Assembly: GCF_039543565.1 (NCBI RefSeq)
Contig: NZ_BAABJZ010000107.1
Coordinates: 62,001 to 126,000 of the forward strand
Direction: 5' to 3'
From: Ferrimonas pelagia
Lineage (GTDB): Bacteria; Pseudomonadota; Gammaproteobacteria; Enterobacterales; Shewanellaceae
Length of the DNA stretch: 64,000 bases
A program made the translations under genes and the position numbers. The stretch's first letter is position 1; the number at the start of each line of letters is the position of its first letter. Of the stretch, positions 1 to 8,110 are shown in pieces. Below the pieces are notes generated by a model. The model saw nothing but the letters and a program-made list of their open reading frames with translations. It did not search any database and was not told the DNA's origin.

Positions 1-251
1 GTGAGAATGAAGTCGTAGCACGTGATCCCGTCACACGCGTCGCAGTAGCCTCGGGCGCTGAGCAGGCAGCGATCCAAGCCGATGGCGCTGAGACTGCCGC
101 GCAGTTGTTCCAGCTCAATAGGCTGATGGCAGCCACTGCACTGAGCGTTGAAACCATTGAAGTTTAGTCCGTTTTCAAAGGTATAGGGTAGTTGGTAATT
201 AAGAGGCGGGCATTGCATCCATTCAAGCTGCTCTGGGCTTGGATGTGACAT
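1..251 (-). CDS. Partial hypothetical protein with two CxxC pairs
   Basis: The reading frame starts at ATG 251 and runs off the left edge of the window, so only about 83 residues are visible. It contains CSGC and CDAC about 30 residues apart, the pattern of a small zinc ribbon, and no signal peptide. It is read in the same direction as the DUF2589-type cluster that precedes it and starts 58 bp after that cluster ends, so it may be its last gene. I do not recognise the family. Confidence 0.5.
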   Translation of the reverse strand, partial: MSHPSPEQLEWMQCPPLNYQLPYTFENGLNFNGFNAQCSGCHQPIELEQLRGSLSAIGLDRCLLSARGYCDACDGITCYDFIL

Positions 252-308
252 CAAATCTACCAGTCAGATTGAAACGCCCAACTATAGTTCAGTTTTTTCG
301 GTTTGGCC

Positions 309-965
309 TCAGTGTTTATTGGACGGCGGCAGTTTGTTTTGCGCCGAGCGTGAGACCAGATCTGGGCTAGTCGGCGCCGCGCTCTGGTGCACACTGAGCT
401 CTTTCTCAAACAAGCGGTTCATGACGCGATCGAGCAAGAACATTCTATCGGCGGAGAACAGTGAGGTCGCCAGGTAGACCGTGGTGGGACGGATCGATTG
501 ATGCTGACTGAGAGCGGTCCACGCCTGTTGCAGCCAGAGTGTTCGCGGCGTCGTGGGCGGGGTAGGGACGGCATCCACCAACACTGCCGCAGTGACCGCT
601 TCGCATAGTTTGTCTTCAAAGTGTTGTAGCTTGTCCTCTGCTGCGCCCTGACGATGACGCAAGATCTGCTCTGCCCGCTGCAGAGCGTCGGCAGCGGCAG
701 CGCTGCAGGCGCGGCGGATGGCGCTGCGCGAACGCTTACCTTCATCGTCTTGTGCCAGATCACCCGCTTTGAGGATCTGAGCGCGCAGGGCCGAGAGCTC
801 TGCGCCTTCGGGCAGGCGCAGCTCACTCATCAGTTTTTCGGTGGCTTCCAGCCAGTCGATGGCCTTGACGGTAAAGCCATAGTCACCGGCTTTATAGCGA
901 TCGATCAGGGGCGCCAGTGTCTTCAGGTACTCAGTGATCTTTTCCAACTGGATGCATAAAATCAT
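309..965 (-). CDS. Hypothetical protein in DUF2589 cluster
   Basis: A 218-residue, mostly helical protein rich in Ala, Leu and charged residues, with no signal peptide and no membrane segment. Its start lies 3 bp after the stop of the preceding gene, so the two are probably translationally coupled. I do not recognise a family. Its only functional clue is its place as the third gene of a cluster with two DUF2589-type proteins. Confidence is high that it is a gene and low for any role. Confidence 0.6.
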   Translation of the reverse strand: MILCIQLEKITEYLKTLAPLIDRYKAGDYGFTVKAIDWLEATEKLMSELRLPEGAELSALRAQILKAGDLAQDDEGKRSRSAIRRACSAAAADALQRAEQILRHRQGAAEDKLQHFEDKLCEAVTAAVLVDAVPTPPTTPRTLWLQQAWTALSQHQSIRPTTVYLATSLFSADRMFLLDRVMNRLFEKELSVHQSAAPTSPDLVSRSAQNKLPPSNKH

Positions 966-968
966 GGT

Positions 969-1823
969 TTACTCAGGCAGTAGTTTCCATTTGACGTCGC
1001 CGTCGTCGTTTTCCTCAGTCGACCATTCCAAGCCTTCTTCGGTGAGCACCATGCGCAGGCGGGTCATTGAGTTGGGGCTGCCGGCGTTTTTGATCGCTTC
1101 GGTATCGACTCGGACATCCAACCCAGCAGGAGTCGTGGCGGTGAGCAGACAGTTTTGCTCGGTACGGCTTCGAATATCTTGGATCAGTTTGGTGATGGCG
1201 TCGCTGACCATGGTGTTCTCTATCAACGCGGAGTGACCACTGCCGTTGCTTTTGCTGTCGTGGTTTTTGTCCACCAGCGTGACCAAAAGTTCTTTGAGCA
1301 GACTGCGCAGCAGTTCTTCGGTGGAGTGGCCGACCTCGTCTTGGATCATCACATCTGAGGCCGCTTCGGCCGCAGCGGTGCGCTTCATCAGGTTGATCAG
1401 CAACTGCAGGCGTGAGGCTTGTAACTTTTCAAAGTCGTCGAGCCAGGTTGGGGTGATCAGTTCAATGAGTTTTAGCGCCAGACCGGCGATGTCAGGTTCG
1501 AGTTCGTGATGGCCCTGTGCGAGCAACTGCTTCATCGCCTGCACCGACTCGGTTAGGTGTTGGCGGGACTGGGCGGCGATATCAGATGGCGCATGCCATT
1601 TGGCGTTCACCGCAGGGACGACCCTATCGACCAGGATGGGCAGATCGATGGCGATCCGGTCGATCCGCAGACGAGGTACCGTTAAGCCATTGAGGTGTTC
1701 ATGATTGCGATAGAAGCGGGCGATCCGCATTACTTCTGAGTCCGCAACCCGGCGCGCGTGGGCGACACCGGAGACCAGCGCACCTAACACATCGTTCAGT
1801 TGGGGAGTGGGTTCATCGGCCAT
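969..1823 (-). CDS. DUF2589-like protein
   Basis: A 284-residue protein starting at ATG 1823 behind an AAGGA ribosome binding site. The N-terminal part (LNDVLGALVSGVAHARRVAD, then a proline-containing stretch ending in ITVDLP-like IAIDLPILVD) resembles the N-terminal half of the DUF2589 group, in which a helix is followed by a strand-rich domain. The C-terminal half carries long charged helices and a terminal strand-rich tail (residues 240-284). The role is unknown. It sits between a clearer DUF2589 gene and a hypothetical gene, all on the minus strand. Confidence 0.6.
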   Translation of the reverse strand: MADEPTPQLNDVLGALVSGVAHARRVADSEVMRIARFYRNHEHLNGLTVPRLRIDRIAIDLPILVDRVVPAVNAKWHAPSDIAAQSRQHLTESVQAMKQLLAQGHHELEPDIAGLALKLIELITPTWLDDFEKLQASRLQLLINLMKRTAAAEAASDVMIQDEVGHSTEELLRSLLKELLVTLVDKNHDSKSNGSGHSALIENTMVSDAITKLIQDIRSRTEQNCLLTATTPAGLDVRVDTEAIKNAGSPNSMTRLRMVLTEEGLEWSTEENDDGDVKWKLLPE

Positions 1824-1843
1824 CGTTCAAGTCCTTGTGTTAA

Positions 1844-1879
1844 ACAGAGCCATTGAAGCGGAGGCTCCAATGGCTCTGT
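1844..1879 (-). terminator. Intercistronic hairpin in the DUF2589 cluster
   Basis: A perfect 12-bp stem (ACAGAGCCATTG with CAATGGCTCTGT) with a 12-nt loop lies between the first and second genes of the cluster. On the minus strand it is followed by only a short T run (TTTAACA), so it may attenuate or stabilise mRNA rather than fully terminate. Confidence 0.5.
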
Positions 1880-1891
1880 ATTTTTTCGTCA

Positions 1892-2668
1892 TCAGGCTTT
1901 GGCTTCGAAGCTGTCGCCTTGGCTTGGTGCTGCTGTTAGCTTATAGGTATTTGGCGCAATGGGCGGCGTCGCGGTTGGATCGGCTGGGACGAGTGTCATG
2001 TCTCCGATATCGGTGCCGTTGACATGGAGCTTCCAGTTGGACGCGATGCCATTCGCGCTACTGAGCACCACACTTTGGTTGGCACTGTCGTAGCTCAGGA
2101 TCGTGCCGGATACAGAAAGCACCTGGCCGCCTTTCTCTTCAATGGTATTTTCAAGAATGGTCAGCAGGCGTTCGGTACCGGCTGGGGTGTCGGCATTGCG
2201 CGCCTTGACGTTGACGCGCATGTCGAAGGTGCGTTTCTCCTGCTCCGTGCTGCTGCTTTGGCGCTGGTAAGAGGTTTTTGACTTAACGGATGCGCGAGCA
2301 AACCACCAGCTTCCGCCCGCGCTGGCATCGACTTGCTGTTTGAAGTTCGACGACATGTTGTTTTCTTTGGTGGAGGTGATCTTGGCGTTAAACTCGATCT
2401 CGGCCTGATCCACCGTGATATAGGGGATCGGCAGCATGGTCAGGAAGGGGACCGTCAAGGTAAATTGCTGATCGCGCCCCTCTTCATCGCGCCGATTGTA
2501 GGAGAAATCGACATTAACGATCGAGCCGTCCTCTTTAAAGCCCACTTCTTTAATGAAGTTGGCGGTGGTGATTGCTGATTTCGCTTGGGATTCGACCACT
2601 GCGTTGAGCGGCCCACCGATAAGGTTGCCAAAATCCAAACTGGCAAGTTCGCGTCCATCGACAGCCAT
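1892..2668 (-). CDS. DUF2589 domain-containing protein
   Basis: A 258-residue protein with a good AGGAG site before ATG 2668. The first 100 residues match the DUF2589 pattern: a helix (LDFGNLIGGPLNAVVESQAK), then ANFIKEVGF and the strand-rich stretch ending in LPIPYITVDQAEIEFNAKI. An Asn/Ser/Gln-rich middle (residues 105-140) and a C-terminal region ending FEAKA follow. It is the first gene of a three- or four-gene minus-strand cluster. The family has no established function that I know of. The two DUF2589-type proteins may interact, which is inference. Confidence 0.7.
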   Translation of the reverse strand: MAVDGRELASLDFGNLIGGPLNAVVESQAKSAITTANFIKEVGFKEDGSIVNVDFSYNRRDEEGRDQQFTLTVPFLTMLPIPYITVDQAEIEFNAKITSTKENNMSSNFKQQVDASAGGSWWFARASVKSKTSYQRQSSSTEQEKRTFDMRVNVKARNADTPAGTERLLTILENTIEEKGGQVLSVSGTILSYDSANQSVVLSSANGIASNWKLHVNGTDIGDMTLVPADPTATPPIAPNTYKLTAAPSQGDSFEAKA

Positions 2669-2947
2669 AATTGACTCCTGTCATTCACTGTAGGGTGTTT
2701 ACCGGCCGTTTTGTCGTGCGACAAAGCGGCGTGAGAGCAAGCGCTGCCACTGGGTTGCTGGCAGGCTCCGATGTCACTTGCAGTCACAGCGTTTGGCCGA
2801 GTGCCAATAGCGCTTGGCCAAGCACGGTGTGAGTGCGTGTTAAGTAAAGCCTTATTTGAATCTAACAGTGGGGCTTAGGGCGTAAACCTGTCGCAAATTA
2901 CAGCGCCAGCCAGCGGTTAGCTTGGCGGTTTGAGTGACGGGGTGTTG

Positions 2948-3733
2948 TTACGTTGCGGTGGGGGCACGCTGGATCGGATCTTGACGAAAATACAGTGCCA
3001 ATTGCTGGTACCAATCGGGCAAAGCGTCGCGCAGCGGTCGGGGCCGGGTAAAGAAGGCCTCGCAACTGACGGCAAAGAATTCGTCATCGCTCTCCAGTCC
3101 GTACGGATCCATGGGCAAGCCTTGCAGGCATAGGTTGTTTTGCTCCGCGTGTTCGACTTGTTGCTGAAACAGGCTGAAGGCTTGCGTCAATTGATGCTGC
3201 CAGTTGGCCAACTGTGCGAATGCCATCGGTGGGCAGCCATTGATCTCACCACTGGCCATATCGAGTTTGTGGGCCAGCTCGTGGATCACCAGATTAAACC
3301 CAGTCCAATCTCCGCTGTGTTGAAGATCTGGCATAGAGAGCAAGACGGGCCCCTGCTCCCAGGCCTCGCCAGCGAGCCACTCCACGTCGTCATGAACTAC
3401 ACCATTGCTGTCCATTGCACCGGGTAGGGAGGGAAATTCATCGCGGTAGAGGCGGACTTCATAGAAGGTGGCATAGTGCGCCAGGCTAAGGTGCAGTACG
3501 GGCAAAGCGGCCATGAGGCTGACTAGGATGCAGGTTGTTGCTTCTAAGCCGTTATCGTCGCCGATGGTGGAAAAGCGTTTTGACGCCATAAATTGTTGGC
3601 CTAACGCGATCAAGCGCTCTTGCTCAGCGGCGCTTAATCCAGCCAAGATCGGCAGTCGCTGCAATTGGCAGGCCCATTCGGGGCGGGGCTGGGTTGAGGC
3701 CGGATCTGCACGCCGTTTAAACCAGTTCAACAT
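2948..3733 (-). CDS. mtfA: MtfA, zinc peptidase that binds Mlc
   Basis: A 261-residue cytosolic gluzincin of the MtfA/anthrax lethal factor type. HELAHKLD near residue 150 gives the two zinc histidines and the catalytic Glu, and a downstream Glu in AVSCEAFF supplies the third ligand. In E. coli MtfA binds and inactivates the repressor Mlc, which de-represses ptsG; an Mlc gene is not in this window. Length agrees with the E. coli protein (265 residues). It stands alone, flanked by the DUF2589 cluster and the divergent nrdD promoter. Confidence 0.9.
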   Translation of the reverse strand: MLNWFKRRADPASTQPRPEWACQLQRLPILAGLSAAEQERLIALGQQFMASKRFSTIGDDNGLEATTCILVSLMAALPVLHLSLAHYATFYEVRLYRDEFPSLPGAMDSNGVVHDDVEWLAGEAWEQGPVLLSMPDLQHSGDWTGFNLVIHELAHKLDMASGEINGCPPMAFAQLANWQHQLTQAFSLFQQQVEHAEQNNLCLQGLPMDPYGLESDDEFFAVSCEAFFTRPRPLRDALPDWYQQLALYFRQDPIQRAPTAT

Positions 3734-3936
3734 TTTTTCACAGCGGCCATTGTGAGGGGCGGTAGGGAAAGAAAATGGTAGATCAAGATTGATTTCTCCG
3801 TAGGGTGATCGGCGACAAGTATCGGTGGTTTTAGGGTGCAGAGGAAGGGGCTTTTCGCTATAGTGCGCCGCCTTCCGATGTCGCCGTTTGTGTCATCGAC
3901 GTTCTCTGTTCGTAATCTAAGCCAACGCACTGTTTA

Positions 3937-3950
3937 TTGATCTTGATCAC
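3937..3950 (+). promoter_or_regulatory. FNR-type site upstream of nrdD
   Basis: TTGATCTTGATCAC matches the FNR/EtrA consensus TTGAT-N4-ATCAA with one change in the last positions. It lies about 110 bp before nrdD, consistent with anaerobic induction of the class III reductase. Confidence 0.5.
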
Positions 3951-3982
3951 TTCCTAATTGGGTTTGGAACGGGTCTAATGGT

Positions 3983-3998
3983 GCACCATATGTAGTGT
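3983..3998 (+). promoter_or_regulatory. NrdR box 1
   Basis: GCACCATATGTAGTGT fits the NrdR consensus acaCwAtATaTwGtgt closely. Together with the second box 31 bp downstream it forms the usual tandem arrangement, with both boxes on the same face of the helix. NrdR represses ribonucleotide reductase genes when dATP is abundant. Confidence 0.75.
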
Positions 3999-4013
3999 CG
4001 GCTAAACTTTTAG

Positions 4014-4029
4014 CAACTACATGTGGTGT
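4014..4029 (+). promoter_or_regulatory. NrdR box 2
   Basis: CAACTACATGTGGTGT is the second NrdR box. It starts exactly 31 bp after the first one and ends 31 bp before the nrdD start codon. Confidence 0.75.
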
Positions 4030-4060
4030 TTTGGTCTCTAATCAATCATAGGAGTGAAGA

Positions 4061-6190
4061 ATGATGCCAGTTGTGATCAAGCGAGACGGATGCCGTTCGC
4101 CTTTCGACAGCGAACGTATTATGCATGCCGTTTTGCGCGCGGCCGCCGCCGCGGGTTGTAGCGATGTTCGCTACGCTCAGCAGGTTGCCGATACGGTCAC
4201 ACAGGAACTGGCTCAGGCTGGTGAAGTGGCGATCCATCGCATTCAAGACGCGGTGGAGAATGTGTTGATGGAGGGGCCGTTCAAAGAGGTGGCTCGCTCC
4301 TACATCGAGTACCGTCATGATCGCGATATCTCCCGTGAACGCGCCAGCCACTTGAACCAAGAGATCCGTGGCTTGGTCGAGCAAAGCAACTCGGCGCTGT
4401 TGAATGAGAACGCCAATAAAGACGCCAAGGTGATCCCGACTCAGCGTGATCTGTTGGCGGGGATCGTGGCCAAGCATTATGCTTGCCGCCACATTCTGCC
4501 TCGTGACGTAGTTGAAGCCCACGAACGTGGTGAGATCCACTATCACGATCTCGATTACGCACCGTTCTTCCCGATGTTCAACTGCATGTTGATCGATCTG
4601 AAAGGGATGTTGACCGGCGGCTTTAAGATGGGCAATGCCGAGATCGACACGCCTCGCTCTATCTCAACGGCCACCGCGGTGACGGCGCAGATCATTGCCC
4701 AGGTTGCCAGCCATATCTACGGCGGTACCACCATCAACCGTATCGACGAGGTGCTGGCCCCCTATGTGAAGACCAGCTACGACAAGCACCTGCAAGTGGC
4801 GCAGGAATGGCAGATCCCGCAGCCGGAAGCCTATGCCGAAGCGCGCACGGAGAAGGAGTGTTACGACGCATTCCAATCGTTGGAGTATGAGGTGAACACC
4901 TTGCACACCGCCAATGGTCAGACGCCGTTTGTGACCTTTGGTTTTGGTTTGGGCAGCAGCTGGGAAGCGCGCTTGATCCAACAGTCGATCTTGCGCAACC
5001 GGATCGCCGGTTTGGGTAAGAACAAGAAGACGGCGGTTTTCCCGAAACTGGTGTTTGCCATCAAGAGTGGCCATAACCATCAGCCCGGCGATGCCAATTA
5101 CGACATTAAGCAGTTGGCGCTGGAATGTGCCACCAAGCGGATGTACCCGGATATCCTCAACTACGACAAAGTCGTGGAAGTGACCGGCTCGTTTAAAAAC
5201 CCGATGGGTTGTCGCTCCTTCCTTAGCGCCTTTGAGAAAGAGGGGCAGTTAGAGCATGAAGGCCGTAACAATCTGGGTGTGGTTTCATTGAACTTGCCAC
5301 GGGTCGCCATCGAAGCGAAAGGCGATGAGCAGGCGTTTTATCGTTTGCTGGATGAGCGCTTGGTGCTGGCGCGTCGTGCCTTGATGACACGGATCGAACG
5401 TTTGCAGGGCGTGAAGGCGCGGGTCGCCCCCATCCTGTATATGGAAGGGGCTTGTGGCGTGCGTTTGCAGGCGGACGATGAGATCACCGAGATCTTCAAA
5501 AACGGCCGGGCTTCGATCTCATTGGGCTATATCGGTCTGCACGAAACCATCAATGCCTTGTTCGGTCAGGGTGACGAGCAGGCGCACGTGTTTGATTCGG
5601 CTGAGCTTCGAGAAAAAGCGCTGGCGGTGGTGAAGTACCTAAAGAAAGCGGTGGAACAATGGACGGCGGAAACCGGTTACGGTTTCAGTTTGTACAGTAC
5701 CCCGAGCGAAAACCTGTGTACCCGCTTTTGTAAGATCGACACCAAGTCGTTTGGTTTGGTCGACGGGGTAACGGACAAGGGATACTACACCAACAGCTTC
5801 CACTTGGATGTGGAGAAGAAGGTGAACCCGTATGACAAGATCGACTTTGAGATGCCGTATCCGGCGATCACCTCCGGTGGCTTCATCAGTTATGGTGAAT
5901 ACCCGAACATGCAACACAATGTCGAGGCGCTAGAGAACGTCTGGGATTACGCGTACAGTCGCGTGCCCTACTATGGCACCAATACGCCGATCGATGAGTG
6001 CTACGATTGTGGTCACACCGGTGAGTTTGAATGTACCAGCAAGGGTTTTGTCTGTCCTAACTGCGGTAACTCGGATCCCGCCAAGGTGTCAGTCACGCGT
6101 CGCGTTTGTGGTTATCTGGGTAGCCCGGATGCACGCCCCTTCAATGAGGGCAAACAGGAAGAGGTTAAGCGTCGGGTTAAACACCTGTAA
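4061..6190 (+). CDS. nrdD: Anaerobic (class III) ribonucleoside-triphosphate reductase
   Basis: A 709-residue glycyl-radical enzyme that reduces NTPs to dNTPs without oxygen. An ATP-cone covers about residues 3-95. The C-terminus has a four-cysteine zinc site (CYDC ... CPNC, residues 645-665) followed by the glycyl radical loop RVCGYLG near residue 683. Length agrees with E. coli NrdD (712). ATG 4061 follows TAGGAG; a second ATG follows immediately. nrdG lies 75 bp downstream behind a hairpin. Two NrdR boxes and an FNR-like site lie upstream. Confidence 0.97.
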   Translation: MMPVVIKRDGCRSPFDSERIMHAVLRAAAAAGCSDVRYAQQVADTVTQELAQAGEVAIHRIQDAVENVLMEGPFKEVARSYIEYRHDRDISRERASHLNQEIRGLVEQSNSALLNENANKDAKVIPTQRDLLAGIVAKHYACRHILPRDVVEAHERGEIHYHDLDYAPFFPMFNCMLIDLKGMLTGGFKMGNAEIDTPRSISTATAVTAQIIAQVASHIYGGTTINRIDEVLAPYVKTSYDKHLQVAQEWQIPQPEAYAEARTEKECYDAFQSLEYEVNTLHTANGQTPFVTFGFGLGSSWEARLIQQSILRNRIAGLGKNKKTAVFPKLVFAIKSGHNHQPGDANYDIKQLALECATKRMYPDILNYDKVVEVTGSFKNPMGCRSFLSAFEKEGQLEHEGRNNLGVVSLNLPRVAIEAKGDEQAFYRLLDERLVLARRALMTRIERLQGVKARVAPILYMEGACGVRLQADDEITEIFKNGRASISLGYIGLHETINALFGQGDEQAHVFDSAELREKALAVVKYLKKAVEQWTAETGYGFSLYSTPSENLCTRFCKIDTKSFGLVDGVTDKGYYTNSFHLDVEKKVNPYDKIDFEMPYPAITSGGFISYGEYPNMQHNVEALENVWDYAYSRVPYYGTNTPIDECYDCGHTGEFECTSKGFVCPNCGNSDPAKVSVTRRVCGYLGSPDARPFNEGKQEEVKRRVKHL

Positions 6191-6218
6191 CCCGGCACAG
6201 TATCTCTGACGTTCTCTT

Positions 6219-6243
6219 GAGCCCTGATCATCGATCAGGGCTC
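6219..6243 (+). terminator. Hairpin between nrdD and nrdG
   Basis: A perfect 11-bp stem (GAGCCCTGATC / GATCAGGGCTC) with a 3-nt loop and no real T run follows. It probably sets the nrdD:nrdG expression ratio by mRNA processing or partial termination. Confidence 0.55.
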
Positions 6244-6264
6244 AGTGTTTAGTGAGGAAAGCGT

Positions 6265-6735
6265 ATGAATTATCACGCCTATTACCCGGTTGATGTGATC
6301 AATGGGCCCGGCACGCGCTGCACCCTGTTTGTCGCCGGGTGTGAACACGCGTGTCGTGGCTGTTATAACCAATCAACCTGGCGATTGGACTCAGGGGAGC
6401 CGTTTACCGAAGCGATGGCGGATCGGATCATTGCCGATCTGAATAATCCGCGGATCAAACGTCGCGGTTTGTCGCTGTCGGGCGGGGATCCGCTGCATCC
6501 GGCTAATCTCACAGAGGTTCTGCGTCTGGTGAAACGCGTCAGAGCTGAAGCGCCGGGCAAAGATCTCTGGGCCTGGACCGGTTACACCTTGGCGACGCTG
6601 ACGGCGCAGCAACGTGAAGTGGTCGATCTGCTCGATGTGGTGATCGACGGTAAGTTCGAGTTGGCGAAAAAAGATGCCACGCTGCAATGGCGCGGTAGCA
6701 GCAATCAGATGATCCACTGGATAAAGCCACAATAA
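6265..6735 (+). CDS. nrdG: Anaerobic NTP reductase-activating radical SAM enzyme
   Basis: A 156-residue radical SAM activase that cleaves S-adenosylmethionine and places the glycyl radical on NrdD. The 4Fe-4S motif is CEHACRGC (CxxxCxxC, residues 26-33) and the SAM-binding Gly-rich stretch is LSLSGGDPL (residues 72-80). Length agrees with E. coli NrdG (154). It starts at ATG 6265 behind GAGGAAA. It follows nrdD, as in most genomes. Confidence 0.96.
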   Translation: MNYHAYYPVDVINGPGTRCTLFVAGCEHACRGCYNQSTWRLDSGEPFTEAMADRIIADLNNPRIKRRGLSLSGGDPLHPANLTEVLRLVKRVRAEAPGKDLWAWTGYTLATLTAQQREVVDLLDVVIDGKFELAKKDATLQWRGSSNQMIHWIKPQ

Positions 6736-6821
6736 TCTGAAAATGAAGGCTATTTATCTTGTCCATGGGCCCGTCGCTGACTAAGCTTACCGGTCTTGAT
6801 AAGTTAGTAGAGTTCGCCCAG

Positions 6822-7508
6822 ATGAGAGCCGTACTCGTTGCCGGAGCGACAGGCGCCACCGGCAGCGCCTTAGTCAACCAGTTGTTGGCTGATGACCATT
6901 ACGATGTGGTGCATTTGTTGTCCCGCCGTACCACCCATTGGCGAGATCACGAGAAGGTGATCGAGCACATTCTGCCTTTGTCGCGGATCGTCGATCTGAC
7001 CGTTCGCTCACCGATCGCCGAGATCTATTGTTGCCTGGGTACCACCCTGAAGAAAGCCGGCTCGCAAGCGGCGTTTCGCGCGGTCGATCTCGACGCAGTC
7101 GTTGCGCTGGGGCGCTGGGGTAAGAACCACGGGGTTGAAACCATGCACGCTATCAGCTCCATCGGGGCTGATCCCACCAGTCGCAGCTTTTATTTGCGTA
7201 CCAAAGGCGAGATGGAGCAGGCCTTGTCTGCTTTTGGACTACCCGGACTGTATCTGTATCGCCCGTCGGTGTTGGTCGGGGAGCGCGGTGAGCGGCGCGT
7301 GAGGGAAGGGATCGGCGCGCGCGTCTTAACGGCCTTCGATTGGCTACCGGGCAGCGACAGTTGGTCGCCGATCCCTGTGAAGCAATTGGCGAGTTTGATG
7401 CATACCCTCGGCAGAGAGAATCGTCCGGGTCGACATAGGATCGGCTCAGGCCAGATCCAGCGCCATGAGCGGTCAGAGCGTGATATAACGGCCACGTCCA
7501 ACGGTTAA
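6822..7508 (+). CDS. NAD(P)-binding Rossmann-fold oxidoreductase, HTATIP2-like
   Basis: A predicted 228-residue atypical short-chain dehydrogenase. The N-terminal nucleotide-binding motif is GATGATGSAL, and further conserved family features are a CLGTTLKKAGS stretch and an SSIGAD segment followed by YLRTKGEME (Y-x-x-x-K). It resembles the YbjT/HTATIP2-type proteins whose substrates are unknown. I chose ATG 6822 because the family begins just before the first strand; an in-frame TTG at 6759 or ATG at 6765 would add about 20 residues. The C-terminus ends in a charged, poorly conserved tail. Confidence 0.75.
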   Translation: MRAVLVAGATGATGSALVNQLLADDHYDVVHLLSRRTTHWRDHEKVIEHILPLSRIVDLTVRSPIAEIYCCLGTTLKKAGSQAAFRAVDLDAVVALGRWGKNHGVETMHAISSIGADPTSRSFYLRTKGEMEQALSAFGLPGLYLYRPSVLVGERGERRVREGIGARVLTAFDWLPGSDSWSPIPVKQLASLMHTLGRENRPGRHRIGSGQIQRHERSERDITATSNG

Positions 7509-7544
7509 GGGGTTCATTGCTGCTTCTCCTATTAGCGTCTTTGC

Positions 7545-7568
7545 GGCTTAATCACACGTGATTAAGCC
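7545..7568. repeat. Inverted repeat
   Basis: GGCTTAATCAC and GTGATTAAGCC form a perfect 11-bp inverted repeat around a 2-base centre. It lies between the oxidoreductase gene and the napB end. It may be an operator-like or transcript-end hairpin; there is no T run. Confidence 0.4.
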
Positions 7569-7610
7569 TCGACAGCTTGAAGGGGAAGCTCTTGGCCTTG
7601 TGACGGTATC

Positions 7611-7646
7611 GCGCCTGAGTTTCCCATGAAACTCAGGCGCGTTTGT
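7611..7646 (+). terminator. Convergent hairpin between oxidoreductase gene and napB
   Basis: A 12-bp perfect stem (GCGCCTGAGTTT / AAACTCAGGCGC) is followed by GTTTGTT on the plus strand. It lies directly beyond the napB stop and could serve both convergent genes. Confidence 0.55.
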
Positions 7647-8110
7647 TATTGAGGATAGCCGGGCGCGTGAAATTGATTGCCGACGATGCTGCTAGACTCG
7701 ACATTCTCTGCTTGGGCAACATGGCAGGAGTTACAAAAGTAGAAACCGCCCTTGAGTTCACTGTCGTCAGCAAAGTGGGAATAGTGTGTACTGGGCGCGT
7801 CGATCTTGGCATCGAGGCCGTGACAGTTTTGACACATATTACGTTTCATGGTGATCGGGTAGTCGGGTTTATGGGGGATCAACGGCGGTTGATGCTGATA
7901 AGTGCGCGCTATCATGGTGCCTTTGCCTGGGTAGCTGGCCAAGGCCGGCGCTGGAGCTTGCTCTGTTACCGGGGTCTTGCCACGTAACGAGTGAATATTG
8001 GCGGGGGCTGCCGAACTATTGGTATTAGCGGCGGGCTCGCTACAGCCCACGAGCGTGATCACCAGTGCAGCAAGCATTGCGCTCAGTTGGTTTTGAATTC
8101 TGGCTTTCAT
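7646..8110 (-). CDS. napB: NapB, periplasmic nitrate reductase diheme cytochrome c subunit
   Basis: A 154-residue electron-transfer subunit of the periplasmic nitrate reductase. Two haem-binding sites, CQNCH and CNSCH, are spaced as in NapB, with the axial His residues in HSLRGK and THYSHF. The N-terminus has a signal peptide that ends LVGC-S, which reads as a lipobox, so this NapB may be lipid-anchored rather than soluble as in E. coli. It overlaps the napA stop region by 4 bp and is the last gene of napDAB. Confidence 0.93.
   Translation of the reverse strand: MKARIQNQLSAMLAALVITLVGCSEPAANTNSSAAPANIHSLRGKTPVTEQAPAPALASYPGKGTMIARTYQHQPPLIPHKPDYPITMKRNMCQNCHGLDAKIDAPSTHYSHFADDSELKGGFYFCNSCHVAQAENVESSSIVGNQFHAPGYPQ

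Noticed and set aside
3727..3930. 67-codon minus-strand frame upstream of mtfA
   Set aside because: It occupies the regulatory gap between mtfA and nrdD, and has no ribosome binding site or similarity.
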